Below, in pieces: positions 13,271 through 21,052 of a stretch of 21,209 nucleotides of DNA. The notes under the pieces are model-generated. The model had not been told where the DNA came from. It searched no databases and saw only the letters and a list, made by a program, of their open reading frames with translations. The position numbers and the translations under genes were made by a program. Source of the stretch: UBA9676 sp036522155. Lineage in GTDB: Bacteria > Actinomycetota > Actinomycetes > Streptosporangiales > Streptosporangiaceae. Location of the stretch: positions 1 through 21,209 of the forward strand of contig DATDGI010000126.1 in assembly GCA_036522155.1 (NCBI GenBank), written 5' to 3'. How positions within the stretch are numbered: position 1 is the stretch's first letter; each line of letters opens with the position of its first letter.

Positions 13271-14767
13271 ATGGACGGTCGTCATGGCCTGTCACGCCGC
13301 GCCTTTCTCGGCGCCACGGCTCTCGGCGCCACTGCGGCGATGCTGCCATCGCTCGGCTGCGCCCCGCACCGCCTGCCCGCCGCCAGGCCGGTGCCCGCCC
13401 AGCGGGTGACGACCACCTCCGATCTCACCACCCAGGTCCTGGCGGCCTCGCCGCTCCCGCGGTTCGCAGCCGTCACGCCCGGCCCGTCCGACGTGGTGGT
13501 GGACCCGGCAGCGACCTACCAGCCCTTCTACGGCACCGGGGCGGCCCTGACCGACTCCGCCGCCTACGTTCTGTGGAACTATCTGAGCCCGGCCGCGCGT
13601 CGGTCGCTGCTCGCTGAGCTGTTCGCGCCCGGTGGCCCCTGCCGGTGGGGCATGCTCCGCGTCTGCATAGGCTCCTCGGACTTCCGCAGCGAACCGGTGG
13701 GCTACACCTATGACGACCTGCCCAGCGGGAGAACCGACCCGGGCATGAATCACTTCTCCGTAGCCCGCGACCGGGCCTTCATCGTGCCGGTCGTGCGGGA
13801 GATCCTGGCGGCCAACCCGGCGGTGAAGATCGTCGCTACTCCGTGGACGCCCCCGGCCTGGATGCTCGCGAGCGGGACGTTCGAAGCCAATCGGTGCACG
13901 CTCAGCACCAGGTGGTACGGCGCTTATGCGGCCTACTTCGTGAAGTTCCTGCGGGCCTACAAGGCGCTCGGCATCCCCGTGTGGGCGGTCACGGCGCAGA
14001 ACGAGCCGCTGTCCGCCGTGTTCCTGCAGCTCAGCCAGTCACATGAGGAAGCTTTCATCGGCTCCCACCTCGGCCCCGCCCTGGCCAGCGCCGGGTTCGG
14101 GGACGTACGGGTGCTCGCCCTGGACGACCAGTGGACCGGGGCCAGCTACGGCACCGGCGTACTCACCGGCGCCGGCAGGTACGTCTCCGGGATCGCCTAC
14201 CACGGCTATGCCGGAGACCCGTCGGTGATGAGCGGCAGCCGTTCCGCCCATCCCTCGGCCACCCTGCACCTCACCGAGTTCCGGAACCTGGTGAAGGAGT
14301 CTCTCGCCACCCAGATGGCAGGGACCGCCGGTGGGTACGTGGCGCAGGGCGTCGCGGCCGGGGCGTCCAGCGTGATGCTGTGGAACCTGGCGCTCGACCA
14401 GAACGGCGAGCCCAACCAGGGCAAGCCCGGCCGCCTCGGGGTGGTCACGGTGGACAGCAGCACTGGGGCCATCACCCGCCGGACCGGGTACTACGCCCTC
14501 GCCCAGATGTCCATGTCCGCGCAGCCGGGCGCGCTGCGATGCGCCGCCACTACCTTCGGCGCGGCGTATGTGGCTTACCAGACCTACCCCGATGCGGTGA
14601 CCACCGCCGCGCTGGTGAACCCGGATGGGTCGGTCGTCCTGTACGCCTATAACGGCCACCCCAGCCCGGCCACGTTCCAGGTGGTGGACGCGCGCACCAG
14701 CCGTGGCACAACGGTGACCATGGCCGCCGGCGAGCTGTCCACCTTCAGCTGGCCCGCCGGGCAGTGA
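13271..14767 (+). CDS. Exported GH30-type glycoside hydrolase
   Basis: A 498-residue secreted enzyme. The N-terminus carries a Tat signal (SRRAFLGATALGATAAML, arginines 9-10) ending near Cys30; the lipobox-like SLGC is weak, so lipid attachment is uncertain. The catalytic domain shows features of clan GH-A, family 30 (glucosylceramidase-like): 'FYGTGAALTDSAAYVL', 'RVCIGSSDF', 'IVATPWTPPAWM', the acid/base glutamate in 'TAQNEPLS' (Glu245), 'YHGYAGD', the nucleophile glutamate in 'LHLTEFRN' (Glu336) and 'VMLWNLALDQ'. A C-terminal beta-domain (residues about 410-498) completes the usual architecture. The likely substrate is a beta-linked glucoside or related polysaccharide; which one cannot be told. 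ATG 13238 in the same frame is an alternative start; neither has a clear ribosome-binding site. It follows pstA by 69 nt and could be co-transcribed. Confidence 0.88.
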   Translation: MDGRHGLSRRAFLGATALGATAAMLPSLGCAPHRLPAARPVPAQRVTTTSDLTTQVLAASPLPRFAAVTPGPSDVVVDPAATYQPFYGTGAALTDSAAYVLWNYLSPAARRSLLAELFAPGGPCRWGMLRVCIGSSDFRSEPVGYTYDDLPSGRTDPGMNHFSVARDRAFIVPVVREILAANPAVKIVATPWTPPAWMLASGTFEANRCTLSTRWYGAYAAYFVKFLRAYKALGIPVWAVTAQNEPLSAVFLQLSQSHEEAFIGSHLGPALASAGFGDVRVLALDDQWTGASYGTGVLTGAGRYVSGIAYHGYAGDPSVMSGSRSAHPSATLHLTEFRNLVKESLATQMAGTAGGYVAQGVAAGASSVMLWNLALDQNGEPNQGKPGRLGVVTVDSSTGAITRRTGYYALAQMSMSAQPGALRCAATTFGAAYVAYQTYPDAVTTAALVNPDGSVVLYAYNGHPSPATFQVVDARTSRGTTVTMAAGELSTFSWPAGQ

Positions 14768-14807
14768 CCAGGCCGGGGCCGCAGGGCCGTATCTTGCGGA
14801 CGGGACC

Positions 14808-14835
14808 GGCCGCGTGCCACCGTTCGGGTGCGGCC
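14808..14835 (+). terminator. Possible hairpin between the GH30 and HELGH genes
   Basis: GGCCGC at 14808-14813 is complementary to 14830-14835, and within it CACC/GGTG (14818-14821 with 14827-14830) forms an alternative small stem. It lies 40 nt after the GH30 stop, before the next gene. There is no U-tract, so it may instead be a leader structure. Confidence 0.3.
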
Positions 14836-14863
14836 AGAAAAGTGGAGGGAAGGCGGTCCGGCA

Positions 14864-15616
14864 GTGGCATTGTTCGGTCACGAGTGCCCGGTCGAGGATC
14901 GCGAGCGGGACTGGATCCAGGACAACCTGGAATGGTTCCGTGGCCAGTTCGGCGATGGGCCGCTGAGCGCCCCGGTGATCCTGCCCACCAGCGAGTACTT
15001 CCCTCCGCCCTATTCGGGCAGCGACGAGGACGTGCGGGGTGCGGTCCGCCGGGTGGCCGGCTACATGGGAGTGCAAGCCGAGGTGGGCGTGGAGTTCAGC
15101 GATGACCTCGATCACGGCGAGTCCCTGCAGCGGCTTGTGCCGATGGGCATCAGCCAGGTCCGTGGCGCCGCCGGGGAGTACACGGCCTCCGCCAGCGGCT
15201 CGCCGGTGATCACCATCGACCGGGCTAATACCGGCGCACCGGCCCGGCTGCTGGCGGTGATCGCGCACGAACTCGGGCACGTCCGGCTGCTCGGGGAGGG
15301 CCGGGTGCCGGCCGACCGCAAGGACCAGGAGCCGCTCACCGATCTGCTGACCATCTACCTGGGGATGGGCATCTTCAGTGCCAACGCCGCTTTCGACTTC
15401 AGCCGCCTGCCTGGCTACTCGGGCTTCCAGCGGGTGGGTGGCTGGCAGGCGCAGCAGCTGGGCTACCTGACCGAGCAGATGTTCGGCTACGGCCTGGCCT
15501 GTTTCGCCTCGATGCGGGGCGAGCCCGACCCAGGCTGGGCGAGATACCTGGACACCAACCCTCGCGTTTACCTGAAGCACGGGCTGCGCTACCTCAGCCA
15601 CAGCCGGCCGCAATAA
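14864..15616 (+). CDS. Putative zinc-metallopeptidase-like protein (HELGH)
   Basis: A 250-residue cytosolic-looking protein. Residues 135-139 are HELGH, the HExxH zinc-binding motif of zincins, within 'LLAVIAHELGHVRLLGEG'. Acidic residues 17 to 21 positions after the second histidine (Glu156, Asp160 in EPLTDLLTIYLGMGIF) are good candidates for the third ligand, as in gluzincin-type enzymes. The rest has no recognised domain, no signal peptide and no membrane helix. Several bacterial families of unknown role share this 'AHELGH..LLG......D.E.LTDL' layout, so peptidase activity is only inferred. GTG 14864 is chosen because AAGGCGG (14850-14856) lies 7 nt upstream; GTG 14828 in the same frame is possible. 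The gene converges on the iron alcohol dehydrogenase gene. Confidence 0.78.
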   Translation: MALFGHECPVEDRERDWIQDNLEWFRGQFGDGPLSAPVILPTSEYFPPPYSGSDEDVRGAVRRVAGYMGVQAEVGVEFSDDLDHGESLQRLVPMGISQVRGAAGEYTASASGSPVITIDRANTGAPARLLAVIAHELGHVRLLGEGRVPADRKDQEPLTDLLTIYLGMGIFSANAAFDFSRLPGYSGFQRVGGWQAQQLGYLTEQMFGYGLACFASMRGEPDPGWARYLDTNPRVYLKHGLRYLSHSRPQ

Positions 15617-15621
15617 CGGCG

Positions 15622-15644
15622 CGGCCCGCCGCGGCGCTGGGCCG
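15622..15644. terminator. Weak hairpin between convergent genes
   Basis: CGGCCC (15622-15627) is complementary to 15639-15644 around an 11-nt loop, in the 31-nt gap between the stop codons of the HELGH gene and the minus-strand alcohol dehydrogenase gene. Position favours a shared terminator; the stem is short. Confidence 0.3.
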
Positions 15645-15647
15645 GGA

Positions 15648-16850
15648 TCAGCCAAGCTCCCGGGCGAACATCGCGGTGAAGGCCGCCGCGTCGGCCGCCC
15701 GGGGGTTCGACGGCGTGCTCGTGTTCTGCTCGGCTTTCTCGCCCAGCAGGTTCAGATCCTCGGCGCGGATCAGCTGCCGCATGGGCGGCACACCGAGATC
15801 CTCATTGAGCTGGCGGATGAAGGCGATGGCCAGCCGCGCGCGCTCCGGGTTGCTGGCCTGCCCGGCGGCCAGCCCGAAGGCGTCCGCCAGCCGGGCATAC
15901 TTGGCCGAGCTCACCGGCAGGTTGTAATCCATGATCGGTGGCATGCTGCGGGCGCAGCAATAACCATGCGGGTGGCCGTAAAGCCCGCCGATGGCCTCGG
16001 CCAGGCAGTGAGCCCCGGCCACGTCGGTGAGCCCGACCGCGATCCCGGCGGTGAGGCTGCCCTGGGCCATGCCGCACCTCGCTTCGATGTCGCCGGGCGA
16101 GGCGACCGCCTGGCGGATGTAGTGCGCCACCAGCCGTGCCCCTTCCAGGGCCAGCGCGTCGGAGGCGGGGGTGGCCAGGCGGCAGTGCAGGGAGTCGACG
16201 GCATGCGAGAGGGCGTCCATGCCCGCGGCCGCGGTCACCGGCGGCGGGCAGGACAGGGTGAGATCGGGATCGACCAGCGCGATCCGCGGGCAGTTGCGCA
16301 TGTCGAACAGGTTCATCTTCTTCTTGCGCGCGGTGTCGGTGATCACCGCTGACGGGCTGACCTCGCTCCCGGTGCCGGCGGTGGTGGGGATGGCCAGGAC
16401 GGGCAGCGGGTCGGCCCGCAGGGCACCGAAATCTTCCCAGTCCCGCGGGTGACCGCCGTTGGCCCGCAGCAGGGCGATGCATTTGGCCGAGTCGATGGCC
16501 GAGCCGCCGCCGACCGCGACGAGCCCGTCCGCCCCGAAGTCGGCGGCCAGCTCCGTGCCGGCCAGGCAGTCCACATCCCGCGGATTCGGTTCCACCTGCT
16601 GGAAGGCCAGCACTTCCAGGCCCGCTTCCGCCAGGTGATCCAGGACCGGATCGGCCAGCCCGGCCGCCCGCACGCCGGGGTCGGTGACCAGCATCACCCG
16701 GCGCGCACCGAGGCTGGCCACCCGCAGGCCGGCCTGACTGGCCACGCCGCGGCCGAAGAACACCCGGGTGGGCATGAAGAACTCACCGTCCGCGGTCACC
16801 CCCTGGCCGCGCCGGGTGGTGGCCGGGTGGGCCGGCTGCTGGCCGCTCAT
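15648..16850 (-). CDS. Iron-containing (group III) alcohol dehydrogenase
   Basis: A 400-residue NAD(P)-dependent dehydrogenase that interconverts an alcohol and an aldehyde or ketone. Nucleotide-binding GGGS (114-117, in LVAVGGGSAIDSAK) and the 'PTTAGTGSEVSPSAVI' signature (155-170) are clear. Metal ligands align with those of E. coli FucO: Asp212 and His216 (GMDALSHAVDS), His281 and His295 (AHCLAEAIGGLYGHPHG). The second histidine of the usual 'HxxxH' segment, a catalytic-site residue in FucO (His267), is Glu285 here. The open frame runs upstream to 17000, but ATG 16850 overlaps the stop of the upstream flavoprotein as ATGA and fixes the start. It is the last gene of the five-gene operon. 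Substrate unknown; the operon suggests an amino- or hydroxy-alcohol or aldehyde intermediate. Confidence 0.93.
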   Translation of the reverse strand: MSGQQPAHPATTRRGQGVTADGEFFMPTRVFFGRGVASQAGLRVASLGARRVMLVTDPGVRAAGLADPVLDHLAEAGLEVLAFQQVEPNPRDVDCLAGTELAADFGADGLVAVGGGSAIDSAKCIALLRANGGHPRDWEDFGALRADPLPVLAIPTTAGTGSEVSPSAVITDTARKKKMNLFDMRNCPRIALVDPDLTLSCPPPVTAAAGMDALSHAVDSLHCRLATPASDALALEGARLVAHYIRQAVASPGDIEARCGMAQGSLTAGIAVGLTDVAGAHCLAEAIGGLYGHPHGYCCARSMPPIMDYNLPVSSAKYARLADAFGLAAGQASNPERARLAIAFIRQLNEDLGVPPMRQLIRAEDLNLLGEKAEQNTSTPSNPRAADAAAFTAMFARELG

Positions 16851-18358
16851 GGCCGTGCCCCCGCCGGGCCGGCGAGCCCGAGGTCGGCCCGGACCGCCTG
16901 GGCGGCGAGCATGCCCGCGCTGAGCAGGCCGGGTACTCCTGGGTGCACCCCGCCACCACCCAGGTACAGCCCGGGGACCGGCGTCCGGGTGGCCGCGCAC
17001 GCCGGGTGCGGCCGGTTGTCCAGGGCCTGCGCCGGGCTGAGGATGCCCTGCCGGACGGTGCCCGCGGCGGTCGTGCCGAACCGCCGCCTCAGGTCGCCCG
17101 GTGCGTCCGCGAATTGCGCGATCAGCCGCGCCTCGCGCAGCTCGGGGAACTCCTCACACAAGAAGCGCCAGCAGCCGGCCCGGTAATCGCGCCGGGCCCG
17201 GTCCCATGAACCGTCCGGGTGGTGCACCGGCGCGAAGGTGTCGAAACGCAGCGTGTGCAGCGGCCCGTACGGACCGGGCGAGGCCTGCAGCGGGTCGTGC
17301 GCCGTGGTCACGGTCAGGCTGCCGGCCGGCCGTTCCGGCAGCCGCCCGCCGCGCACCGCCGCCAGGTGGTCCTCCAGATCCTGGGTGCCGGTGAAGCCGG
17401 CCAGCCGCAGGTAGGGCTCCCGGCCGTGCCGGGACACGGGGGGCACCCCGGCGATGCCGAAGTGCGCGGTGAAGCAGGCCAGGTCGTCGAACCGCCAGTC
17501 ACGGCCGGCGGCGGCCAGTTCGGCTGGGACCTGGGCCGGATCCAGCAGCGTGGTGAAAGTGGTGCGGGGATCCAGCGTGCTGATGACGGTGCCCGCCCGC
17601 ACCTGCCGCCCGTCGGCGCAGGACAGCAGGTAATCATCTCCCGCGCGGCGGACCTGGGTCACCCGCGCCGACACCTCGCAGGACGCCCCGGCACTGGTGG
17701 CCATTCGGAACAGGGCGTTCGGCAGGTTCTTCGAGCCGCCCGCGACCAGCACCGGCGAGAACCAGCTGGCGATCAGGAATCCGCCGACGGGACCGAGGCG
17801 CCCGTCCGGATCGGCGAACCCGCTGGCCGCACAGGCATAGCGCAACGCCAGCCGACCGGGCTCGCTGCTGGCGAGGGCGGCGGCCGCGGCCGGGGTGAGG
17901 CCGGCCAGATCGGCCGCGGCGTCCTCGCCGCGAGACCGCCAGCCCGCGATCAGCGCCGGTTCCGGCTCCGGCGGCCGGTACAGGGCGGGGGCGCAGGCCC
18001 GGCTGATGGAGGCGAGCATCGCCTGCACGCGCGCGCCGAGCCCGGCCCCGCCGCGGCCGATGACGTGCTCCCCGTCCGGGGTGATCACCTCGGCGGCCAC
18101 CCCGGGCTCGATGAACACCACTCCGCGGCCGGCCAGGCCCAGCTCGGCCGCGACCGGGTTGCCCGCGCCGAGCGGCAGGGCCGCCTGGGCCAGGTTGTAG
18201 GTGAACGGGGTCGAATAGTCGTCGGAGGCCATGGTCCCGCCGCGCTCGAACCGCCGCTCGAGCACCACCACGTCCACGCCCGACCCGGCAAGATAGGCGG
18301 CCGCGGTCAGGCCGTTCGGCCCGCCGCCGATGATGACGACCTGATAACCGCTGGTCAT
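16847..18358 (-). CDS. Phytoene-desaturase-like FAD oxidoreductase (second of pair)
   Basis: A 503-residue flavoprotein of the phytoene desaturase/amine oxidase superfamily. The N-terminal dinucleotide-binding motif is VVIIGGGPNGLTAAAYLAGSG, followed by the acidic ribose-binding residue in VVVLERR and 'ERGGTM'. The C-terminal FAD-contact motif is 'TPVPGLYLGGGGVHPGVPGL', typical of CrtI/CrtN-like proteins and retinol saturases. The middle region 'FSPVLVAGGSKNLPNALFRMA' also fits this family. Members desaturate, saturate or oxidise long hydrocarbon or amine substrates; no carotenoid genes are visible here, so a carotenoid role is not supported. Start and stop both overlap neighbours by 4 nt (ATGA), showing strong translational coupling to the upstream flavoprotein and the downstream dehydrogenase. 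Confidence 0.92.
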   Translation of the reverse strand: MTSGYQVVIIGGGPNGLTAAAYLAGSGVDVVVLERRFERGGTMASDDYSTPFTYNLAQAALPLGAGNPVAAELGLAGRGVVFIEPGVAAEVITPDGEHVIGRGGAGLGARVQAMLASISRACAPALYRPPEPEPALIAGWRSRGEDAAADLAGLTPAAAAALASSEPGRLALRYACAASGFADPDGRLGPVGGFLIASWFSPVLVAGGSKNLPNALFRMATSAGASCEVSARVTQVRRAGDDYLLSCADGRQVRAGTVISTLDPRTTFTTLLDPAQVPAELAAAGRDWRFDDLACFTAHFGIAGVPPVSRHGREPYLRLAGFTGTQDLEDHLAAVRGGRLPERPAGSLTVTTAHDPLQASPGPYGPLHTLRFDTFAPVHHPDGSWDRARRDYRAGCWRFLCEEFPELREARLIAQFADAPGDLRRRFGTTAAGTVRQGILSPAQALDNRPHPACAATRTPVPGLYLGGGGVHPGVPGLLSAGMLAAQAVRADLGLAGPAGARP

Positions 18359-20064
18359 GACGCCGTCTCCGGCCCGGCGCTGGCCGGCCGATCACGCGCG
18401 AGCAGGCGCGGGAGGTTGTGCTCATACCATTCGCACGGCCGTGCGGCCCACCACGGCTGGTCCCGCACTCCCGCGTCGGCGGCGACGATCTGCGCCGCGT
18501 TGTAACCGGCGGCCATCCAGCTCAGGCCGACCGGCCAGACGCCGTTCGACATGTACAGGCCCGGCACCGGCAGCCGGTAGGGCATCCGGCCCAGGATCCA
18601 CTGGTCCTCGGTGAAGTCGCCGCCGACCACCTGCCCGAACTTCGCCGACCGGTTGAGCCGCCAGTTGTCCAGCGGCGTCCAGTCGTAGTAGTCGAGGACG
18701 CTGTCGTCCCAGTCCCGCACCAGCTGCCTCATCACCGAATGGCGCGCGGCCACCAGGTCGTGCCGGAGCGGCCCGTCCCAGGCCTGCGGGCCGCCCAGGC
18801 CGTGCAGGGCGTAGGGGAAACACTCCTCCGCCCGCAGCACCGTGTGCCCCTCGGGCGAGGTGCTGGTGGGATCGGCCGGGGCCGGATAGGTGAACTCCAT
18901 GAGCTGGCCCGACACCTTCCAGGTGTCGTTGCCGAGCATGTCGACCAGGTACTGCTTGGTGCCTTCCCAGGAGTCGAAGGCCCGGTAGACCAGGATGGCC
19001 TCGTCGATCAGCGGGTCGAACGGGGCCGACTGCCAGGAGATGCGCCGGTCGAGCAGCCACGATGTCACGTGCGAACCGCGCAGGCCCATCTGCCAGTACC
19101 GCATCTTGGCCGCCAGCAGCGGGTCAGCCGCCTCGATGACCTGCTCACCCACCAGGCGAAGCGTCTCAGGGACCCCGGTGTTGGAGATCACCGCGTGCCG
19201 GGCACGCACCTCCCGGCCCGGGTACAGCGACCGCTCCGACAGCCGGACACCGGCCGCGCGGCCCTGGCCGACCAGCACCTCCTCGACCGCCGCTGATGTC
19301 CACACCTGCCCGCCGTGGCTGAGATAGCAGCGGGTCAGCGCGTCGACCTGGATCTCGTTGCCGCCGATGCCGACACCGGTGGTGTAGTACAGCGCGAACG
19401 TCGTCCCGAACGCACCCTGGCCGCGGGCGAACGGCGCGCCATGTTCCCAGAACGCCACCGGGGTCATCAGGATCTGCCGGCACGCGTCCGACTCGAACGT
19501 TCGCTCGCACAGCTCCGGCCCGGTCATCTCCATCATCTGCTCGACCGGGAAGTCCATGGCGTACGCGCACAGCTCGAAGACCCGTTCCAGCTTGCTGGGG
19601 TCGGGGTGCGGCGAGAAGGAGCTCAGCTCGTTGAACTCGACCATGGTCTCGTGCACGCGGGACTGGATCTCCAGCATCCGCTGGCCGTCCCGGCCCGAGT
19701 GACGGGCGAAGTTCTCCGCGGTCCGGGCCGGGTCCTGGCAGATCAGGCAGTTGGTGCCGTCCCGGTAGGTGGTGGCGAGCAGCACCGGGGAGGCGGCGAA
19801 CCTGAATCCGTACCGCTCAAGGTCCAGGTCGGCGATCACCGGCGAGTTGCCGGCGAAGGACACCCCCACGTGCGGGCTGTCCAGCGTCTGCGGCCAGGTC
19901 TCGTGGGAGCAGCAGAACGACCCGAGTTCGGCGTTCGCCTCCAGGATCAGCACCTGCAGGCCCGCCTTCTGCAGGTAGGCCGCGGCCGGCAGGCCGCCGG
20001 ACAGGCCGCCGCCGATGACGATGACATCGACGGTCAGGGCGTCATCTCCCCCGGATCCGGTCAC
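18355..20064 (-). CDS. Phytoene-desaturase-like FAD oxidoreductase (first of pair)
   Basis: A 569-residue flavoprotein, distinct from its neighbour rather than a recent duplicate: outside the FAD motifs the two share little visible sequence. The Rossmann motif is VDVIVIGGGLSGGLPAAAYL, with one residue more than usual between GxGxxG and the acidic ribose-binding Glu42. The C-terminal FAD motif is 'VPGLYMSNGVWPVGLSWMAAGYNAAQIVA'. Around residues 49-55 is 'SFCCSHETW', a double cysteine close to the predicted FAD site, and 'TNCLICQDP' follows further on. The long middle region (about 150-400) is the putative substrate domain. The gene starts 3 nt after the ureohydrolase stop and overlaps the second flavoprotein by 4 nt. 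Two such proteins side by side could form a heterodimer or act in sequence; substrate unknown. Confidence 0.9.
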   Translation of the reverse strand: MTGSGGDDALTVDVIVIGGGLSGGLPAAAYLQKAGLQVLILEANAELGSFCCSHETWPQTLDSPHVGVSFAGNSPVIADLDLERYGFRFAASPVLLATTYRDGTNCLICQDPARTAENFARHSGRDGQRMLEIQSRVHETMVEFNELSSFSPHPDPSKLERVFELCAYAMDFPVEQMMEMTGPELCERTFESDACRQILMTPVAFWEHGAPFARGQGAFGTTFALYYTTGVGIGGNEIQVDALTRCYLSHGGQVWTSAAVEEVLVGQGRAAGVRLSERSLYPGREVRARHAVISNTGVPETLRLVGEQVIEAADPLLAAKMRYWQMGLRGSHVTSWLLDRRISWQSAPFDPLIDEAILVYRAFDSWEGTKQYLVDMLGNDTWKVSGQLMEFTYPAPADPTSTSPEGHTVLRAEECFPYALHGLGGPQAWDGPLRHDLVAARHSVMRQLVRDWDDSVLDYYDWTPLDNWRLNRSAKFGQVVGGDFTEDQWILGRMPYRLPVPGLYMSNGVWPVGLSWMAAGYNAAQIVAADAGVRDQPWWAARPCEWYEHNLPRLLARDRPASAGPETAS

Positions 20065-20067
20065 GGG

Positions 20068-21024
20068 TCACGCCCGCTTGCCGAGCAGTGCCACCACGTC
20101 GAAGATCACCGTGGCGGCGGCGAGCGCCGTGATCTCGGCATGGTCGTAGGCCGGTGCCACCTCGACCAGATCCGCGCTGACCAGGTTGAGGCCGGTCAGG
20201 CCGCGCAGCATGCGCAGCAGCTCGCGGCTGGTGAGCCCGCCCGCCTCCGGCGTCCCGGTGCCCGGCGCGAAGGACGGGTCAAGCACGTCGATGTCGATGG
20301 ACAGGTAGACCGGCAGGTCGGCGGTCCGCTCGGTGATCGCGTCGATGGCCCCGGCCACGCCGAGGACGTCGACGTCGCTGGCCCGGATGGTCCGGAACCC
20401 GAAACGCCGGTCGTCCTCCAGGTCGTCGCGGCCGTAGATGGGGCCGCGGATGCCCACGTGGATCGAGTGGTCCTCGACCAGCAGCCCCTCCTCGAACGCC
20501 CGCCGGAAGATGGTGCCGTGCGTGGTCGGCGCGTTGAAGTAGGTGTCCCAGGTGTCCAGATGGGCGTCGAAGTGCACCAGCGCGACCGGGCCGTGCTCAC
20601 GCACCACCGACCGCAGCATCGGCAGCGCGATCGTGTGGTCGCCGCCGATGGCGATGACCTTGCGGTCGCCTTGGAGCAGATCCGCGGCGTGCCCAGCGAT
20701 CTGCCCCATGGCCTCGTCGATCGAGAACGGCGTAACAGGCACGTCCCCGGCGTCGACCACCTGGATCGCCGTGAACGGGCTGCAGTCCAGCTCGACGTGG
20801 TGGCCGGGCCGCAGGTGCCGGGAGGCCTGCCGGACCGCCATCGGTCCGAACCGGGCCCCGGGCCGGTAGGACGTGCCGCTGTCGAACGGCACCCCCAGCA
20901 CGGCGACGTCATAGTCAGGGACCCGGTCGATCTCCGGCAGCCGGGCGAACGACCCCGAGCCCGCGAACCGGGGCACGGTCCTCCCGTCCACCGGACCGAC
21001 CGGATCGCTGCTGCGCCCAGGCAT
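20068..21024 (-). CDS. Agmatinase/guanidinobutyrase-family ureohydrolase
   Basis: A 318-residue binuclear manganese hydrolase of the arginase superfamily, which releases urea from a guanidino compound. All metal-ligand motifs are present: GGDHT (His130), DAHLD (Asp153, His155, Asp157) and SIDIDVLDPSFAPGTGTPEAGG (Asp244, Asp246). 'SGTSYRPGARFGPMAVRQAS' and 'SPFTAIQVVDAGDVPVTPF' place it with agmatinases and guanidinobutyrases rather than arginases; the exact substrate (agmatine giving putrescine, guanidinobutyrate giving GABA, or another) cannot be read from motifs. Length is typical. GGGAG precedes ATG 21024 by about 5 nt. The SDR stop lies 28 nt upstream and the first flavoprotein starts 3 nt downstream, so it sits in the middle of a redox operon, which is unusual for a simple polyamine gene. 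Confidence 0.93.
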   Translation of the reverse strand: MPGRSSDPVGPVDGRTVPRFAGSGSFARLPEIDRVPDYDVAVLGVPFDSGTSYRPGARFGPMAVRQASRHLRPGHHVELDCSPFTAIQVVDAGDVPVTPFSIDEAMGQIAGHAADLLQGDRKVIAIGGDHTIALPMLRSVVREHGPVALVHFDAHLDTWDTYFNAPTTHGTIFRRAFEEGLLVEDHSIHVGIRGPIYGRDDLEDDRRFGFRTIRASDVDVLGVAGAIDAITERTADLPVYLSIDIDVLDPSFAPGTGTPEAGGLTSRELLRMLRGLTGLNLVSADLVEVAPAYDHAEITALAAATVIFDVVALLGKRA

Positions 21025-21052
21025 GTTGTCTCCCGTCCGTAATCGCGAGGGA

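Noticed and set aside
14039..15655. 538-residue open frame on the minus strand
   Set aside because: It covers the GH30 and HELGH genes in antisense. Those genes have catalytic motifs, while this frame has none.
16847..20064. Carotenoid biosynthesis cluster
   Set aside because: Two phytoene-desaturase-like proteins are present, but no phytoene synthase, GGPP synthase or cyclase is visible and the neighbours are a ureohydrolase and dehydrogenases.
16847..20064. Recent tandem duplication of one flavoprotein gene
   Set aside because: The two proteins differ in length (503 and 569 residues) and share little beyond the FAD-binding motifs, so they are old paralogues or separate families.
19315..21042. 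575-residue open frame on the plus strand
   Set aside because: It lies antisense to the ureohydrolase and flavoprotein genes and its product has the biased composition of a shadow frame.
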